From Petrotoga sp. 9PW.55.5.1 (GTDB lineage Bacteria > Thermotogota > Thermotogae > Petrotogales > Petrotogaceae), in contig NZ_AUPM01000003.1 of NCBI RefSeq assembly GCF_003265365.1, forward strand, positions 79,320 through 116,948: DNA of 37,629 nucleotides, written 5' to 3'. Positions within the stretch are counted from its first letter, which is position 1. The number at the start of each line of letters is the position of its first letter. The notes under the pieces were generated by a model, which did not search any database, had not been told where the DNA came from, and saw only the letters and a program-made list of their open reading frames with translations. This document shows, piece by piece, positions 16,709-24,868 of the stretch. Made by a program: the position numbers and the translations under genes.

Positions 16709-17583
16709 AATAATTCCAACCTTTCTAATTCTTCTTTTAGAAGATTTTCTGTTTCTTTTGTGGCTTTTACTAAAGGTAACCTTAAAACATTTTCACACAA
16801 ATTGAGTAAAGACGCCGCACATTTAACAGGAATAGGGTTGACTTCTTTGAATAATAGTTTGTTAAGTTTCATATATTTGTTATTCAGTTCTCTTGCCTTA
16901 TCATAGTTATTGTTTAGTATTGCATGAGTCATTTCTGAATAAGCTTTAGGTACAACATTAGATGCGACTGATATTACCCCGTTTCCACCCATAGCCATTA
17001 TTGGTAAAACTTGATCGTCATTTCCAGAAAAAACTTTTAGAGTATCAGGTTTTATAGAAAACAGTTCAGCTATTTGTTGTATATTACCGCTTGCTTCTTT
17101 TATTCCTATAACATTTTTACATTCTTCATGTATTTCTACAGCCGTTTCTGGAAGTATATTCATACCAGTTCTTGATGGAACATTGTACATAATTATTGGT
17201 AATTCTGTTCTTTCAGAAATATATTTAAAATATTCTACCAATCCTTTTTGAGTGCTTTTGTTATAATATGGAGTTACTATTAATAATCCATCAGCTCCAG
17301 ATTTTTCCGCCATTTTGTTGAATTTTAAAACATGATTAACGTTGTTGGTTCCAGTTCCAACTATTACCGGTACCCTTTTGTTGTTAACTTCTATTACTGT
17401 ATCAACAATTTTTTGTCTTTCCTCTTCTTCTATCGCTGGAGCTTCACCGGTAGTTCCTAAAACGACTAAACTATCAACACCGTTTTCAATTTGGTAATCA
17501 ACAAATGTTTTCAGACTGTTATAATTGACATTTTTATTCTGATCAAATGGTGTTATCATAGCTGTTCCTACACCTTTAAACAT
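16705..17583 (-). CDS. dapA: 4-hydroxy-tetrahydrodipicolinate synthase
   Basis: 292 residues, full length. Condenses pyruvate with aspartate semialdehyde. Catalytic elements of the TIM barrel: GTTGEAPA (Thr pair, about 44-51), MYNVPSRTGMN (Tyr), VIGIKEASGN (Schiff-base Lys) and FSGNDDQVLPIMAMGG. The ATG lies 6-7 bases after GGAGGA. Lies between lysA and dapB. The match to DapA is strong throughout; sialate or KDG aldolase relatives are unlikely in this context. Confidence 0.95.
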   Translation of the reverse strand: MFKGVGTAMITPFDQNKNVNYNSLKTFVDYQIENGVDSLVVLGTTGEAPAIEEEERQKIVDTVIEVNNKRVPVIVGTGTNNVNHVLKFNKMAEKSGADGLLIVTPYYNKSTQKGLVEYFKYISERTELPIIMYNVPSRTGMNILPETAVEIHEECKNVIGIKEASGNIQQIAELFSIKPDTLKVFSGNDDQVLPIMAMGGNGVISVASNVVPKAYSEMTHAILNNNYDKARELNNKYMKLNKLLFKEVNPIPVKCAASLLNLCENVLRLPLVKATKETENLLKEELERLELL

Positions 17584-17615
17584 ATATAGATCCTCCTTTG
17601 ACTTTATTTAATATT

Positions 17616-18848
17616 TTAAAAATTTAGAGTTGAAAAGTAATCATCAATTGTTTCAGCACGTCTAATCATCTTAAATTTTCTATCTGAAGTAAAAAGATAC
17701 TCAGCTGATCTTAATTTTCCATTATAATTAAATCCCATTGAATGTCCATGAGCACCGACATCATGAAAAACTAATATATCTCCTGATTCTAGTTTTGGTA
17801 GCGCTCTGTCAACAGCCAACTTATCGTTGTTTTCACACAAAGAACCTACAACATCGTAAGTCTCATTTTCATCTTCAAATTTCTTATTTAGAACGGTTAT
17901 ATGGTGATATGCTTTGTACATGGCAGGTCTTAATAGATTCGCTGAGTTAGCATCTATTCCTACATACTTTTTAAATGAATCCTTTATGTGGAAAACTTTT
18001 GTTACTAAATATCCATTAGGTCCACTAATATATCTTCCATGTTCCATATAAATTTTAGGAGGGTTTAAACCGTTATTTATCAATATCTCTTCGTATAGTT
18101 TCTTTATCTCTTGAGATATATAATATATATCCAATTCCTCTTCATCCGGCTTATATGGAATACCAAATCCTCCGCCAAGATCTATAAAATCAAGATCAAT
18201 CCCAAGTTCTTTTTTTATTTCAAAGGCTGTGTTAAAAAGAAATTTTGCTACCATAATAATGTTTCGAGGGTTCAATTCGTTAGAAACAAGCATTGCATGC
18301 AATCCAAACTTTTTTACACCATGTTTTTGAAGCAGCTTATATCCCTTTATTAAATCACTTTTTGGAACACCAAATTTTGATTCTTCTAAATTACCTATTA
18401 TTTCATTTCCAAAGTCTCCGCCGGGATTATATCTAATAGAAACTAATTCTGGAAGATAAAGTCTTTCTTTTAAAATGTTTATATGCCCTATATCGTCTAA
18501 ATTCAATACGGCGTTTAAAGATAAAGCTTTTTCATACTCGCTTAAAGGGGTGTCGTTTGAAGTAAATAAAATGTCTTCATTTTTAAATCCCGCTTTCTGT
18601 GCTAAAACTAACTCTGCCATGGAACTGCAATCAACCCCACAGCCTTCTTCTTTTGTTATTTGTAAGATAAAAGGATTAGGAGTTGCCTTTACAGCAAAGT
18701 ATTCCTTAAAATTCGCCCAAGAAAAAGCTTCTTTTAATTTTTTAATTCTATTTCTAATACCTGCTTCGTCGTATACATAAAAAGGAGTTCGAGTATTTTC
18801 TAAAAAATCAAGAATTTCTTGTTCTGTAAAAGGTAATTCTTTTTTCAA
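17616..18848 (-). CDS. lysA: diaminopimelate decarboxylase
   Basis: 410 residues. PLP enzyme that converts meso-diaminopimelate to lysine. TPFYVYDEAGIR and the PLP lysine in YFAVKATPNPF (Lys54) open the barrel; GCGVDCSSMAEL, DLGGGFGIPY, the GSLCENND motif with the active-site Cys from the partner subunit, and a C-terminal VGAHGHSMGFNYN follow. The longest ORF begins with GTG 18857, whose G belongs to the AGGGG ribosome binding site; TTG 18848, eight bases on, fits better and gives MKKELPF. Second gene of the lysine operon, directly after asd, whose stop codon overlaps this binding site. Confidence 0.93.
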   Translation of the reverse strand: MKKELPFTEQEILDFLENTRTPFYVYDEAGIRNRIKKLKEAFSWANFKEYFAVKATPNPFILQITKEEGCGVDCSSMAELVLAQKAGFKNEDILFTSNDTPLSEYEKALSLNAVLNLDDIGHINILKERLYLPELVSIRYNPGGDFGNEIIGNLEESKFGVPKSDLIKGYKLLQKHGVKKFGLHAMLVSNELNPRNIIMVAKFLFNTAFEIKKELGIDLDFIDLGGGFGIPYKPDEEELDIYYISQEIKKLYEEILINNGLNPPKIYMEHGRYISGPNGYLVTKVFHIKDSFKKYVGIDANSANLLRPAMYKAYHHITVLNKKFEDENETYDVVGSLCENNDKLAVDRALPKLESGDILVFHDVGAHGHSMGFNYNGKLRSAEYLFTSDRKFKMIRRAETIDDYFSTLNF

Positions 18849-18859
18849 AGTGAGCACCC

Positions 18860-19837
18860 CTATTTTTTATTTAGTTCTTTGTGTTTTTTTAGTATTCTAA
18901 TAGCGTTTGTTGCGGCCCCAACCCTTATATTATCAGCAACAACCCACATTAAAAATGTTTTTTCTTGAGGTTTTCTAACTCTTGAAACGAAAGTAGTATC
19001 CGTACCTGCAACCTCTAAAGGAGTAAGTTTCTCATCTGTATATTCAACATTAGGTGTAATCTTAATCAGGTTTATTATTTCATCTTTTTCGGCATCAATT
19101 TTAGTTTTTACCAATATCGATTCTGAATGCCCATAAAGAACAGGAACCCTCACTGTTGTAGGAAATATTCTTATCTCATTGTTTGAAAAGATCTTTCTGG
19201 TTTCTTTTATCATCTTTTCTTCTTCAAAGGTAAAACTATTGTCAAGATCTGATCCTATTATTGGAATTACATTATTTTTTATAACTTTCGGGAAATGATT
19301 TACTGAGTTTATTCCTTTTTCTTGATTTAACAGCTCTGTTATGCCTTTATTCCCTGCTCCTGATACTGCTTGATATGTTGAAACAACGATTTCTTCTATA
19401 CCTAATTTTTGATTTATACCGTTTAATGCCAAAACCATTTGTATAGTTGAACAATTTGGATTAGCGATTATCCCTTTGTAACCTTTCAAAAGGTCTCCAT
19501 TTATCTCAGGAACAACAAGTGGAACATTATTGTACATTCTAAATTGTGAAGAATTATCTATAACAGTATTGTCAGCATTTTGAGCAAGAGGGGCATATAT
19601 TTTTGATACATCTGAACCCGCAGAGAAAAACAAGTAATCAAATCTTTCTGTCATGTTTCTTTCTTTGAGCTCTTCAACGATAATTTCATCGCTGCCTACT
19701 TTGACCTTTTGACCTTTTGACCTTTCAGAGGCAAATAATCTTAATTCCGTTATTTCATTGAGCATTTTGTATTCTTCAAATAATTTTAAAAATGTTCGGC
19801 CAACTTCACCTGTAGCTCCTACAACACCTATTTTCAC
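18860..19837 (-). CDS. asd: aspartate-semialdehyde dehydrogenase
   Basis: 325 residues. Reduces aspartyl phosphate to the semialdehyde. KIGVVGATGEVGRTFL is the NADP-binding start, NSSQFRM and VPLVVPEIN follow, IANPNCSTIQ holds the nucleophile Cys129, and YQAVSGAG and the later VPVLYGHSESILVK complete the active site. The ORF extends to GTG 19846, but that lies directly on GGAGGT; the GTG at 19837, ten bases away, gives the canonical family start MKIGVVGATG. First gene after the lysine riboswitch, 17 bases past the terminator U-tract. Confidence 0.95.
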   Translation of the reverse strand: MKIGVVGATGEVGRTFLKLFEEYKMLNEITELRLFASERSKGQKVKVGSDEIIVEELKERNMTERFDYLFFSAGSDVSKIYAPLAQNADNTVIDNSSQFRMYNNVPLVVPEINGDLLKGYKGIIANPNCSTIQMVLALNGINQKLGIEEIVVSTYQAVSGAGNKGITELLNQEKGINSVNHFPKVIKNNVIPIIGSDLDNSFTFEEEKMIKETRKIFSNNEIRIFPTTVRVPVLYGHSESILVKTKIDAEKDEIINLIKITPNVEYTDEKLTPLEVAGTDTTFVSRVRKPQEKTFLMWVVADNIRVGAATNAIRILKKHKELNKK

Positions 19838-19853
19838 AAAAGTCACACCTCCA

Positions 19854-19885
19854 AAAATAAAAAACCTCTCTTAAGTGGAGAGGTT
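19854..19885 (-). terminator. riboswitch-controlled terminator
   Basis: Minus-strand hairpin ACCTCTC-CACTTAA-GAGAGGT (19884-19864) followed by TTTTTTATTTT. It ends the lysine riboswitch leader before the asd ribosome binding site. Its 5' arm (CTCTCC) can pair, with one G-U, with GGAGGG at the 3' side of the aptamer, a plausible antiterminator. Confidence 0.88.
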
Positions 19886-19916
19886 ATATAATGGTTGGTA
19901 TATTAAAATCCATTTT

Positions 19917-20088
19917 AGCGGCCCTCCACGTTAAGCTACGTGACAGTTATGTAGGTATTCCCCACATACCCAGGAGAAAAAAGTAGAGGGATTCTTTCTA
20001 TCTCCTTCGGCGACCTCACCTTTCACTCTTCTTTAAACCTCCCTCAGACTTTCAGCGAAGAGTTACTCTTCTTGGCCGCACCTCCGCC
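19917..20088 (-). promoter_or_regulatory. lysine riboswitch (L-box) aptamer
   Basis: 172-base aptamer on the minus strand, read from 20088 down. It contains the conserved L-box blocks in order: GGCGGAGGTGCGG, AAGAGTAA, GAAAGGTGAGGTCGCCGAAGG, CTGGGTATGTGGGGAATACC, ACTGTCACG and a closing GGAGGGCCGCT. P1 is formed by GGCGG (20088-20084) with CCGCT (19921-19917). Blocks and order match the Thermotoga maritima asd riboswitch of known structure. When lysine binds, P1 forms and the downstream terminator folds, shutting off all eight genes. The leader promoter is not clear; only AT-rich sequence lies upstream to 20180. Confidence 0.95.
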
Positions 20089-20180
20089 ATGTATATTATT
20101 TTTTATACAATAACATACTAAAATAACATAAAAATTAATTAATAATTAAATTTTAATTTACTAGATTCAGAAACCTTTTT

Positions 20181-20666
20181 TTAAATCAAATCTATCATAT
20201 AAGGTTTTAAAAAATGATGTACAATAGATAATATTATTATACTTAAAAAAACAGATAAAAAAGCATTTAAACTAAATCCAAATATACATAAACTCAACGC
20301 TGTTCCCGCAGCAGGTGGATGCTCAGTATCAATTACCACCATTATAAATATAGATAAGCCAACTGCTAAAGCGTAAGAAATATTAGAAAACAAAGGACCC
20401 GTGTTACTAAAAATTAAAGAAAATAACGAACCACAAATGAATCCAACTGCGTGACCACCGATAATATTCCTAGCTTTAGCAACCATGCTTTTTGGCATAG
20501 CAAAAACAATAAAAGTAGTTGCTCCCATCGAACTAACTATTATGGGACGTTCTTGTACATTTAAAATCGTAAAAATAAAAAACACTGTTATTGTGGCTAA
20601 AATACTTTGTAACACATAATTTTTCCAATTTGCCTTAAACTTTGAAAGGATCTCAAATATTCTCAA
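20181..20666 (-). CDS. HPP-family integral membrane protein
   Basis: 161 residues, mostly hydrophobic, with four to five membrane helices. The family signature TEHPPAAGTALSL (about residue 113) and the earlier VSSMGATTFIVFAMPKS are present. HPP proteins have been linked to nitrite transport in cyanobacteria and chloroplasts, but in other bacteria the substrate is unknown. The start is TTG 20666 with only a weak AAGG upstream. It is the last gene of the long metG-to-HPP run, 37 bases after the Omp85 gene, with no visible terminator between. Downstream of it lies the lysine leader. Confidence 0.82.
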   Translation of the reverse strand: MRIFEILSKFKANWKNYVLQSILATITVFFIFTILNVQERPIIVSSMGATTFIVFAMPKSMVAKARNIIGGHAVGFICGSLFSLIFSNTGPLFSNISYALAVGLSIFIMVVIDTEHPPAAGTALSLCIFGFSLNAFLSVFLSIIILSIVHHFLKPYMIDLI

Positions 20667-20703
20667 TTATCTTAAGCCTTCTTTTAAACAAAAATTAATT
20701 TTA

Positions 20704-22971
20704 TCAGAATGTCTGTCCAAAACCAAACCAGAAATGACCATCAAGATCTTTATCCCAACCGTAACCAAAACTAATCTGTCCGAACAATGGAATCGTTGTT
20801 CTCAACCCACCGCCAAAAGACAAAAGGCTATTGTCCAAAGTTAGATCAGAAATACTATCTTTAGCACTACCATAATCAAAGAAAGCTAAAGCATCAAGAG
20901 GTACATCCCCTCGAACTAATTCATAAGATACTTCAGTGTTGAATTGCAGAACAAAATTACCTATTTGTTTATTGAAATCATAAGTTCTAACAGTGTACAT
21001 TCCGCCTACCCCAAATTTATAATTGAGGTTAGAATCTTCATTAGAATTATAGACACTTCCAAATCTAAGTTTTACTGCAGGGGTAAACTTATAATAAGTT
21101 CTAAATAATTTACCTTGTGTGTCAAAACCAATATAGTAGTTACCTGTATTAGTTGTTTCAATACCACCTAGCCCTCTGAATTGAAAATACTGTCCGTTGT
21201 AAGGTCTGTAAGGGCTATCTAAATTGTTGTAAAGATATCCCACAGATCCTGAAAGAACATTCAGTTTATCCTCATTTACTAGAGAATAATTATTGTAAGA
21301 AATAGACCCAGTTAGATATGAAAAATCAAATAATTCGTATCTTGGCGATATTCCTAATGATAGGTAATTTTTAGCCGTATTATCAATATTGCTGAAATAT
21401 TGTCCGTCTGGGTTAATAACATAAGATATATTAGCACCTAAATCTAAGTTAGAACCACCTAATTTGATTACATTGTAATCAAAACCAATTACGTATTTAT
21501 TTCCGAGTGGATTAAGAGAAGTATTCACAGAAAAAGTCTGACCATACCCAAAAGGATTTAACCATTGTACTTCTAATTCACCACTAAATCCTTTATACCA
21601 TTCTTCTCCATCAGGCATTGTCCAAGTAACTCCACCCATTAATTTTCCAATTTTATCGCTTTCTATAGGAGTAATTCTGAATCCTATAACGTCTTCTTCT
21701 TCAGGAAAAGGTTGAATCCAAACATCTTTAAAGAAACCTGTACCAACAAAAGATACATAAGTATCTTGTAGTTTTTTCTGATTCACCGGTTCTCCAGAAT
21801 TAATTTTCACCAAAGAATCTAATATATATTTTTGGGTCTTTGCTGTGGCTTCTGGTGTTATTTCTACGCTACCAACTTTTGACTCTCTTATTTCGAATAT
21901 TAATTCTTCATTTTCATATTTTGGAATAATATTTGTGTAAATATAACCTTCTTTAAAATATGTTTGAAGAACGCTATCGTAAGCATACAAAAGATCTAAA
22001 TTGTACGCTTGTTCACTAGGAACTATATATGTTTGAACAGCATCATTTAATCTAAAATCTTCGATACTTTCATTACCAACAAAATTAATCTTGGATACTG
22101 TAACAGGTTCATCTTCAACAATTTTTCTTAAACTGCCTTCTAAAACTAAAATTAGCTCTCCACCTTTATTCTCCGGTATATCAATAATTTCAAAACGCAC
22201 ATTGGTATCAGCAGAGAAAAACGGTATCTGATTCAAAGAATTTAAAATGTTTTGAATCTTTTGAAAACTTGGATATGTCTCTTTTGCACTTGGTCTGAAT
22301 AAGAAAAACTTACTGTTCCAATCTTTTCTGAAATTAAAACCAAGCCTTTCTTTTATTTCATCAACGTTAAGTTGCGCTAACTCTCCTCTTAATTCCAAAT
22401 CCCAAAGTGTGTATTCTTTTACTATAAATAGAAGGGTATCGGAATCATATGTTTTATCGTTTATTTCTGTTGCTTCTATGCTTATGCCTTCTCCAGTTAT
22501 TTGTAGGTTAGTAGAAACATCGACAAACTGATAACCATTTTTTATATATAAATCTTGAATATTTTTCATTGAACTTTGTATTTTATTAAGATTCACTGGT
22601 ATATTACTTTCTAAGCTAATTACTGATTCGATATTTTTCTTTTCTATTAATTTGTCACCTAAAATGACTACCTCATATTTCGAAACAATGGGATTAGGTG
22701 TGAATACTAATTCTAAACTACCAGTTGCCTCATCTAGATTATATGAAACAGATGTAAAATAGCCGGTTTTAAGGATATCTTGTAAGGCCAACCTAACGTC
22801 AATATCTCCAACGTAAGATCCTTCTTCAATTCCAAAGTTTGTTAATGCTCTTTCTACATCCGTTGCTGCATAAGATATATCTGTATTGTAAGTAATATCT
22901 TTTAAAAGAGTAATAGCAAAAGAAAAACTTGTTATCAAGAATAATGTAACTAATAATGAGTACTTTTTCAC
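20704..22971 (-). CDS. bamA: Omp85/BamA-family outer-membrane assembly protein
   Basis: 755 residues. A signal peptide (MKKYSLLVTLFLITSFSFA) is followed by several POTRA-like repeats to about residue 370 (for example VSKINFVGNESIEDFRLN and VGSVEITPEATAKTQKYI) and a C-terminal beta-barrel of about 380 residues ending FWFGFGQTF, with the final Phe typical of outer-membrane proteins. In Thermotogae the outer sheath (toga) needs such an insertase. The usual barrel motif VRGY/F reads VRTY here. Start is GTG 22971, seven bases after AGGAGG; the longer start at 23001 would spoil the signal peptide. Upstream neighbour is thyX. Confidence 0.9.
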   Translation of the reverse strand: MKKYSLLVTLFLITSFSFAITLLKDITYNTDISYAATDVERALTNFGIEEGSYVGDIDVRLALQDILKTGYFTSVSYNLDEATGSLELVFTPNPIVSKYEVVILGDKLIEKKNIESVISLESNIPVNLNKIQSSMKNIQDLYIKNGYQFVDVSTNLQITGEGISIEATEINDKTYDSDTLLFIVKEYTLWDLELRGELAQLNVDEIKERLGFNFRKDWNSKFFLFRPSAKETYPSFQKIQNILNSLNQIPFFSADTNVRFEIIDIPENKGGELILVLEGSLRKIVEDEPVTVSKINFVGNESIEDFRLNDAVQTYIVPSEQAYNLDLLYAYDSVLQTYFKEGYIYTNIIPKYENEELIFEIRESKVGSVEITPEATAKTQKYILDSLVKINSGEPVNQKKLQDTYVSFVGTGFFKDVWIQPFPEEEDVIGFRITPIESDKIGKLMGGVTWTMPDGEEWYKGFSGELEVQWLNPFGYGQTFSVNTSLNPLGNKYVIGFDYNVIKLGGSNLDLGANISYVINPDGQYFSNIDNTAKNYLSLGISPRYELFDFSYLTGSISYNNYSLVNEDKLNVLSGSVGYLYNNLDSPYRPYNGQYFQFRGLGGIETTNTGNYYIGFDTQGKLFRTYYKFTPAVKLRFGSVYNSNEDSNLNYKFGVGGMYTVRTYDFNKQIGNFVLQFNTEVSYELVRGDVPLDALAFFDYGSAKDSISDLTLDNSLLSFGGGLRTTIPLFGQISFGYGWDKDLDGHFWFGFGQTF

Positions 22972-22990
22972 TTTAAAACCTCCTAAATTT

Positions 22991-23698
22991 TTAAAAATCA
23001 TTTTGTAAAAGGTCCCCCTTATACTGGTACTTTATGTATGCTTCATATGTCCAAGGACAAGTTTCTCTGAAAAAAAACATTAGTGCCTTTGCATATTCCT
23101 GTATTTCTAATTGTGCATGACTACTCAACCTTAAATCTATAAAATGCATCAAAGCCCTCAAATTTGTAGTCAAATAGAATTCGGTATACTCACCAACAGG
23201 TAAAATAATGCGAGCTAACTCTCGCGCGACTCCCATCTCTAATAACTCTTCGTAAGCTTCATAAATTCTATTATACGTTTCTTCAATAATTTTAAGGGAT
23301 TTTTCTTTTAGTAAAGGCTCATCAATTATTTTGCTACTTTGCTTATCTTTTTTATCTTGAACTCTAATTTCTGAAGGTAAATAAAACTCATCAGCTTTTT
23401 TTGAAGTGTATCTTCTACTCATTTCATTTGGAGACATACCAATCCTATGGCGGAACCACTGTCTTGTAACGAAAATAGGGGCTTTTACATGAAATGTGTA
23501 TGTAATATGTTCGAATGGAGATAAATGTCCATGTTCCATCAAATAATTTATTAATTTTTTATCTTTTTCATCAGTTGAAAGGTCTTTGCCATGAGAGACT
23601 CTTGCGGCTCTTACAGCGGCTCTATCGTCACCCATAACATCTATTAAAGTTACGAATCCTTTGTCCAGTACCTTAATCGTCTTGGTTTCTATTTCCAT
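22991..23698 (-). CDS. thyX: flavin-dependent thymidylate synthase
   Basis: 235 residues. Makes dTMP from dUMP using methylene-tetrahydrofolate, FAD and NADPH. HGHLSPFEHITYTF (58-71) and the ThyX signature RHR at 83-85 with Ser94 (spacing of eight) are clear; ELARIILPVGEYTEFYLTTNLRALMHFIDLR is the conserved C-terminal half, in which the Arg/His positions for dUMP are kept. ATG 23698 is chosen; the longer ORF would run through the ribosome binding site GGAGGGGAG. Its first 26 bases overlap the end of the TPR gene, so translation is probably coupled. Confidence 0.94.
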   Translation of the reverse strand: MEIETKTIKVLDKGFVTLIDVMGDDRAAVRAARVSHGKDLSTDEKDKKLINYLMEHGHLSPFEHITYTFHVKAPIFVTRQWFRHRIGMSPNEMSRRYTSKKADEFYLPSEIRVQDKKDKQSSKIIDEPLLKEKSLKIIEETYNRIYEAYEELLEMGVARELARIILPVGEYTEFYLTTNLRALMHFIDLRLSSHAQLEIQEYAKALMFFFRETCPWTYEAYIKYQYKGDLLQNDF

Positions 23699-24833
23699 TT
23701 TCTGATTTATTCTCCCCTCCAAATTTATATACAACAAAAAATATTCCTAAAAGTACGATGAAAAACGGCAAATGTATTGATAAAAAATAATTTCTTTTTA
23801 ATTTCCTATCGATAACTTTTAAAGCTTCTTGAATAGAATGATTATCAGGGTTGTTGACAAGAGCTCGAGCCAAATACATTCTAGAAATCTCCAAATTGTC
23901 TTTTTCATTTTCTTGATATAAAGATGTTGCAAGTTTTGCTAAAGCATCAGAATTTTCAGGATCTATTTCTGCGGACATTTTGTAATAATTATTTTTTTGA
24001 GTTAAAGTGTTAGAAATATCCCCTAAAAGTTCATAACTTTTAGAAAGCACTGTTTTTTTGGTAGAATTTTGAATTATCCATTCAATCTGACTACGTGCTT
24101 CTTTTATCTTATCCAAATGAAAATAAGATGAAGCAATTAAAAATATTATTCTTTCATCTTTGTTGGAAATACTAATATAGCTATTTGCTAATTGAGTAAC
24201 TTTTTCAAACTTTTCTAATTCAAAAGCCTGAACAATCAACAACTCTTGTATTTTTCTATTTGATGGATAATCCCAATACATATTTTCAAGGTTTTCTAAC
24301 AAAGCATCTTTTTTTTCAGAGTCAGATGCTTCCCATTCTAATATCGATTCGTAATAGACAGTAAAAGGTGTGTCTCCAATACTTTCTTTTATTATATCAA
24401 TTGAACTTAAAATTTTCTTAAATGATTGAGCATCTTTTGTTTTTTCCCATTTTATAAAATCAAAATAAATTCTAATAGCATTTGCAATTACAGAATCAGG
24501 ATAATTGCTTACAACAATATCCAGCTTTCTTATTGCCTCTTCTTCATTTCCAGGTGTATATTCAGATAAAACATTTAAAACCGCTGAATCATCTGGCTTT
24601 AATTGTGAATATAAATAAGATCTTGTTTGGTTAGCAGTGATTTTGTACTCCTCTTTGCCTTCTTCAATATATTTTAAATACAAACCTAAAACATTCAACT
24701 CAAGTTCAGAAGAATTCAATAATTCATCCGTATCAAATGTGTAAACAAAATTGTCCAAGATTCCTCCAAAACAGACAAAGTAGATTACGAAAAAGAAGAA
24801 AGAAAAAGAAAAAATTCTTTTAATCTGACTCAT
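23673..24833 (-). CDS. TPR-repeat membrane protein
   Basis: 386 residues. N-terminal hydrophobic segment (about 8-26: RIFSFSFFFFVIYFVCFGG) acts as signal or anchor; the middle is helical with tetratricopeptide-like pairs (EEAIRKLDIVVSNYPDSVIANAI, YKMSAEIDPENSDALAKLATSL); a second hydrophobic helix near the end (SIHLPFFIVLLGIFFVVY) precedes a short charged tail. The repeats would therefore lie outside the cytoplasm, held at both ends. ATG 24833 follows GAGGAG; the longer TTG start sits on that site. Likely a scaffold in the periplasm; neighbours DUF342 and Omp85 hint at envelope work but do not prove it. Confidence 0.78.
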   Translation of the reverse strand: MSQIKRIFSFSFFFFVIYFVCFGGILDNFVYTFDTDELLNSSELELNVLGLYLKYIEEGKEEYKITANQTRSYLYSQLKPDDSAVLNVLSEYTPGNEEEAIRKLDIVVSNYPDSVIANAIRIYFDFIKWEKTKDAQSFKKILSSIDIIKESIGDTPFTVYYESILEWEASDSEKKDALLENLENMYWDYPSNRKIQELLIVQAFELEKFEKVTQLANSYISISNKDERIIFLIASSYFHLDKIKEARSQIEWIIQNSTKKTVLSKSYELLGDISNTLTQKNNYYKMSAEIDPENSDALAKLATSLYQENEKDNLEISRMYLARALVNNPDNHSIQEALKVIDRKLKRNYFLSIHLPFFIVLLGIFFVVYKFGGENKSENGNRNQDD

Positions 24834-24868
24834 AAAAAATCTCCTCAATAATTTTAGTAAAAAATAAT

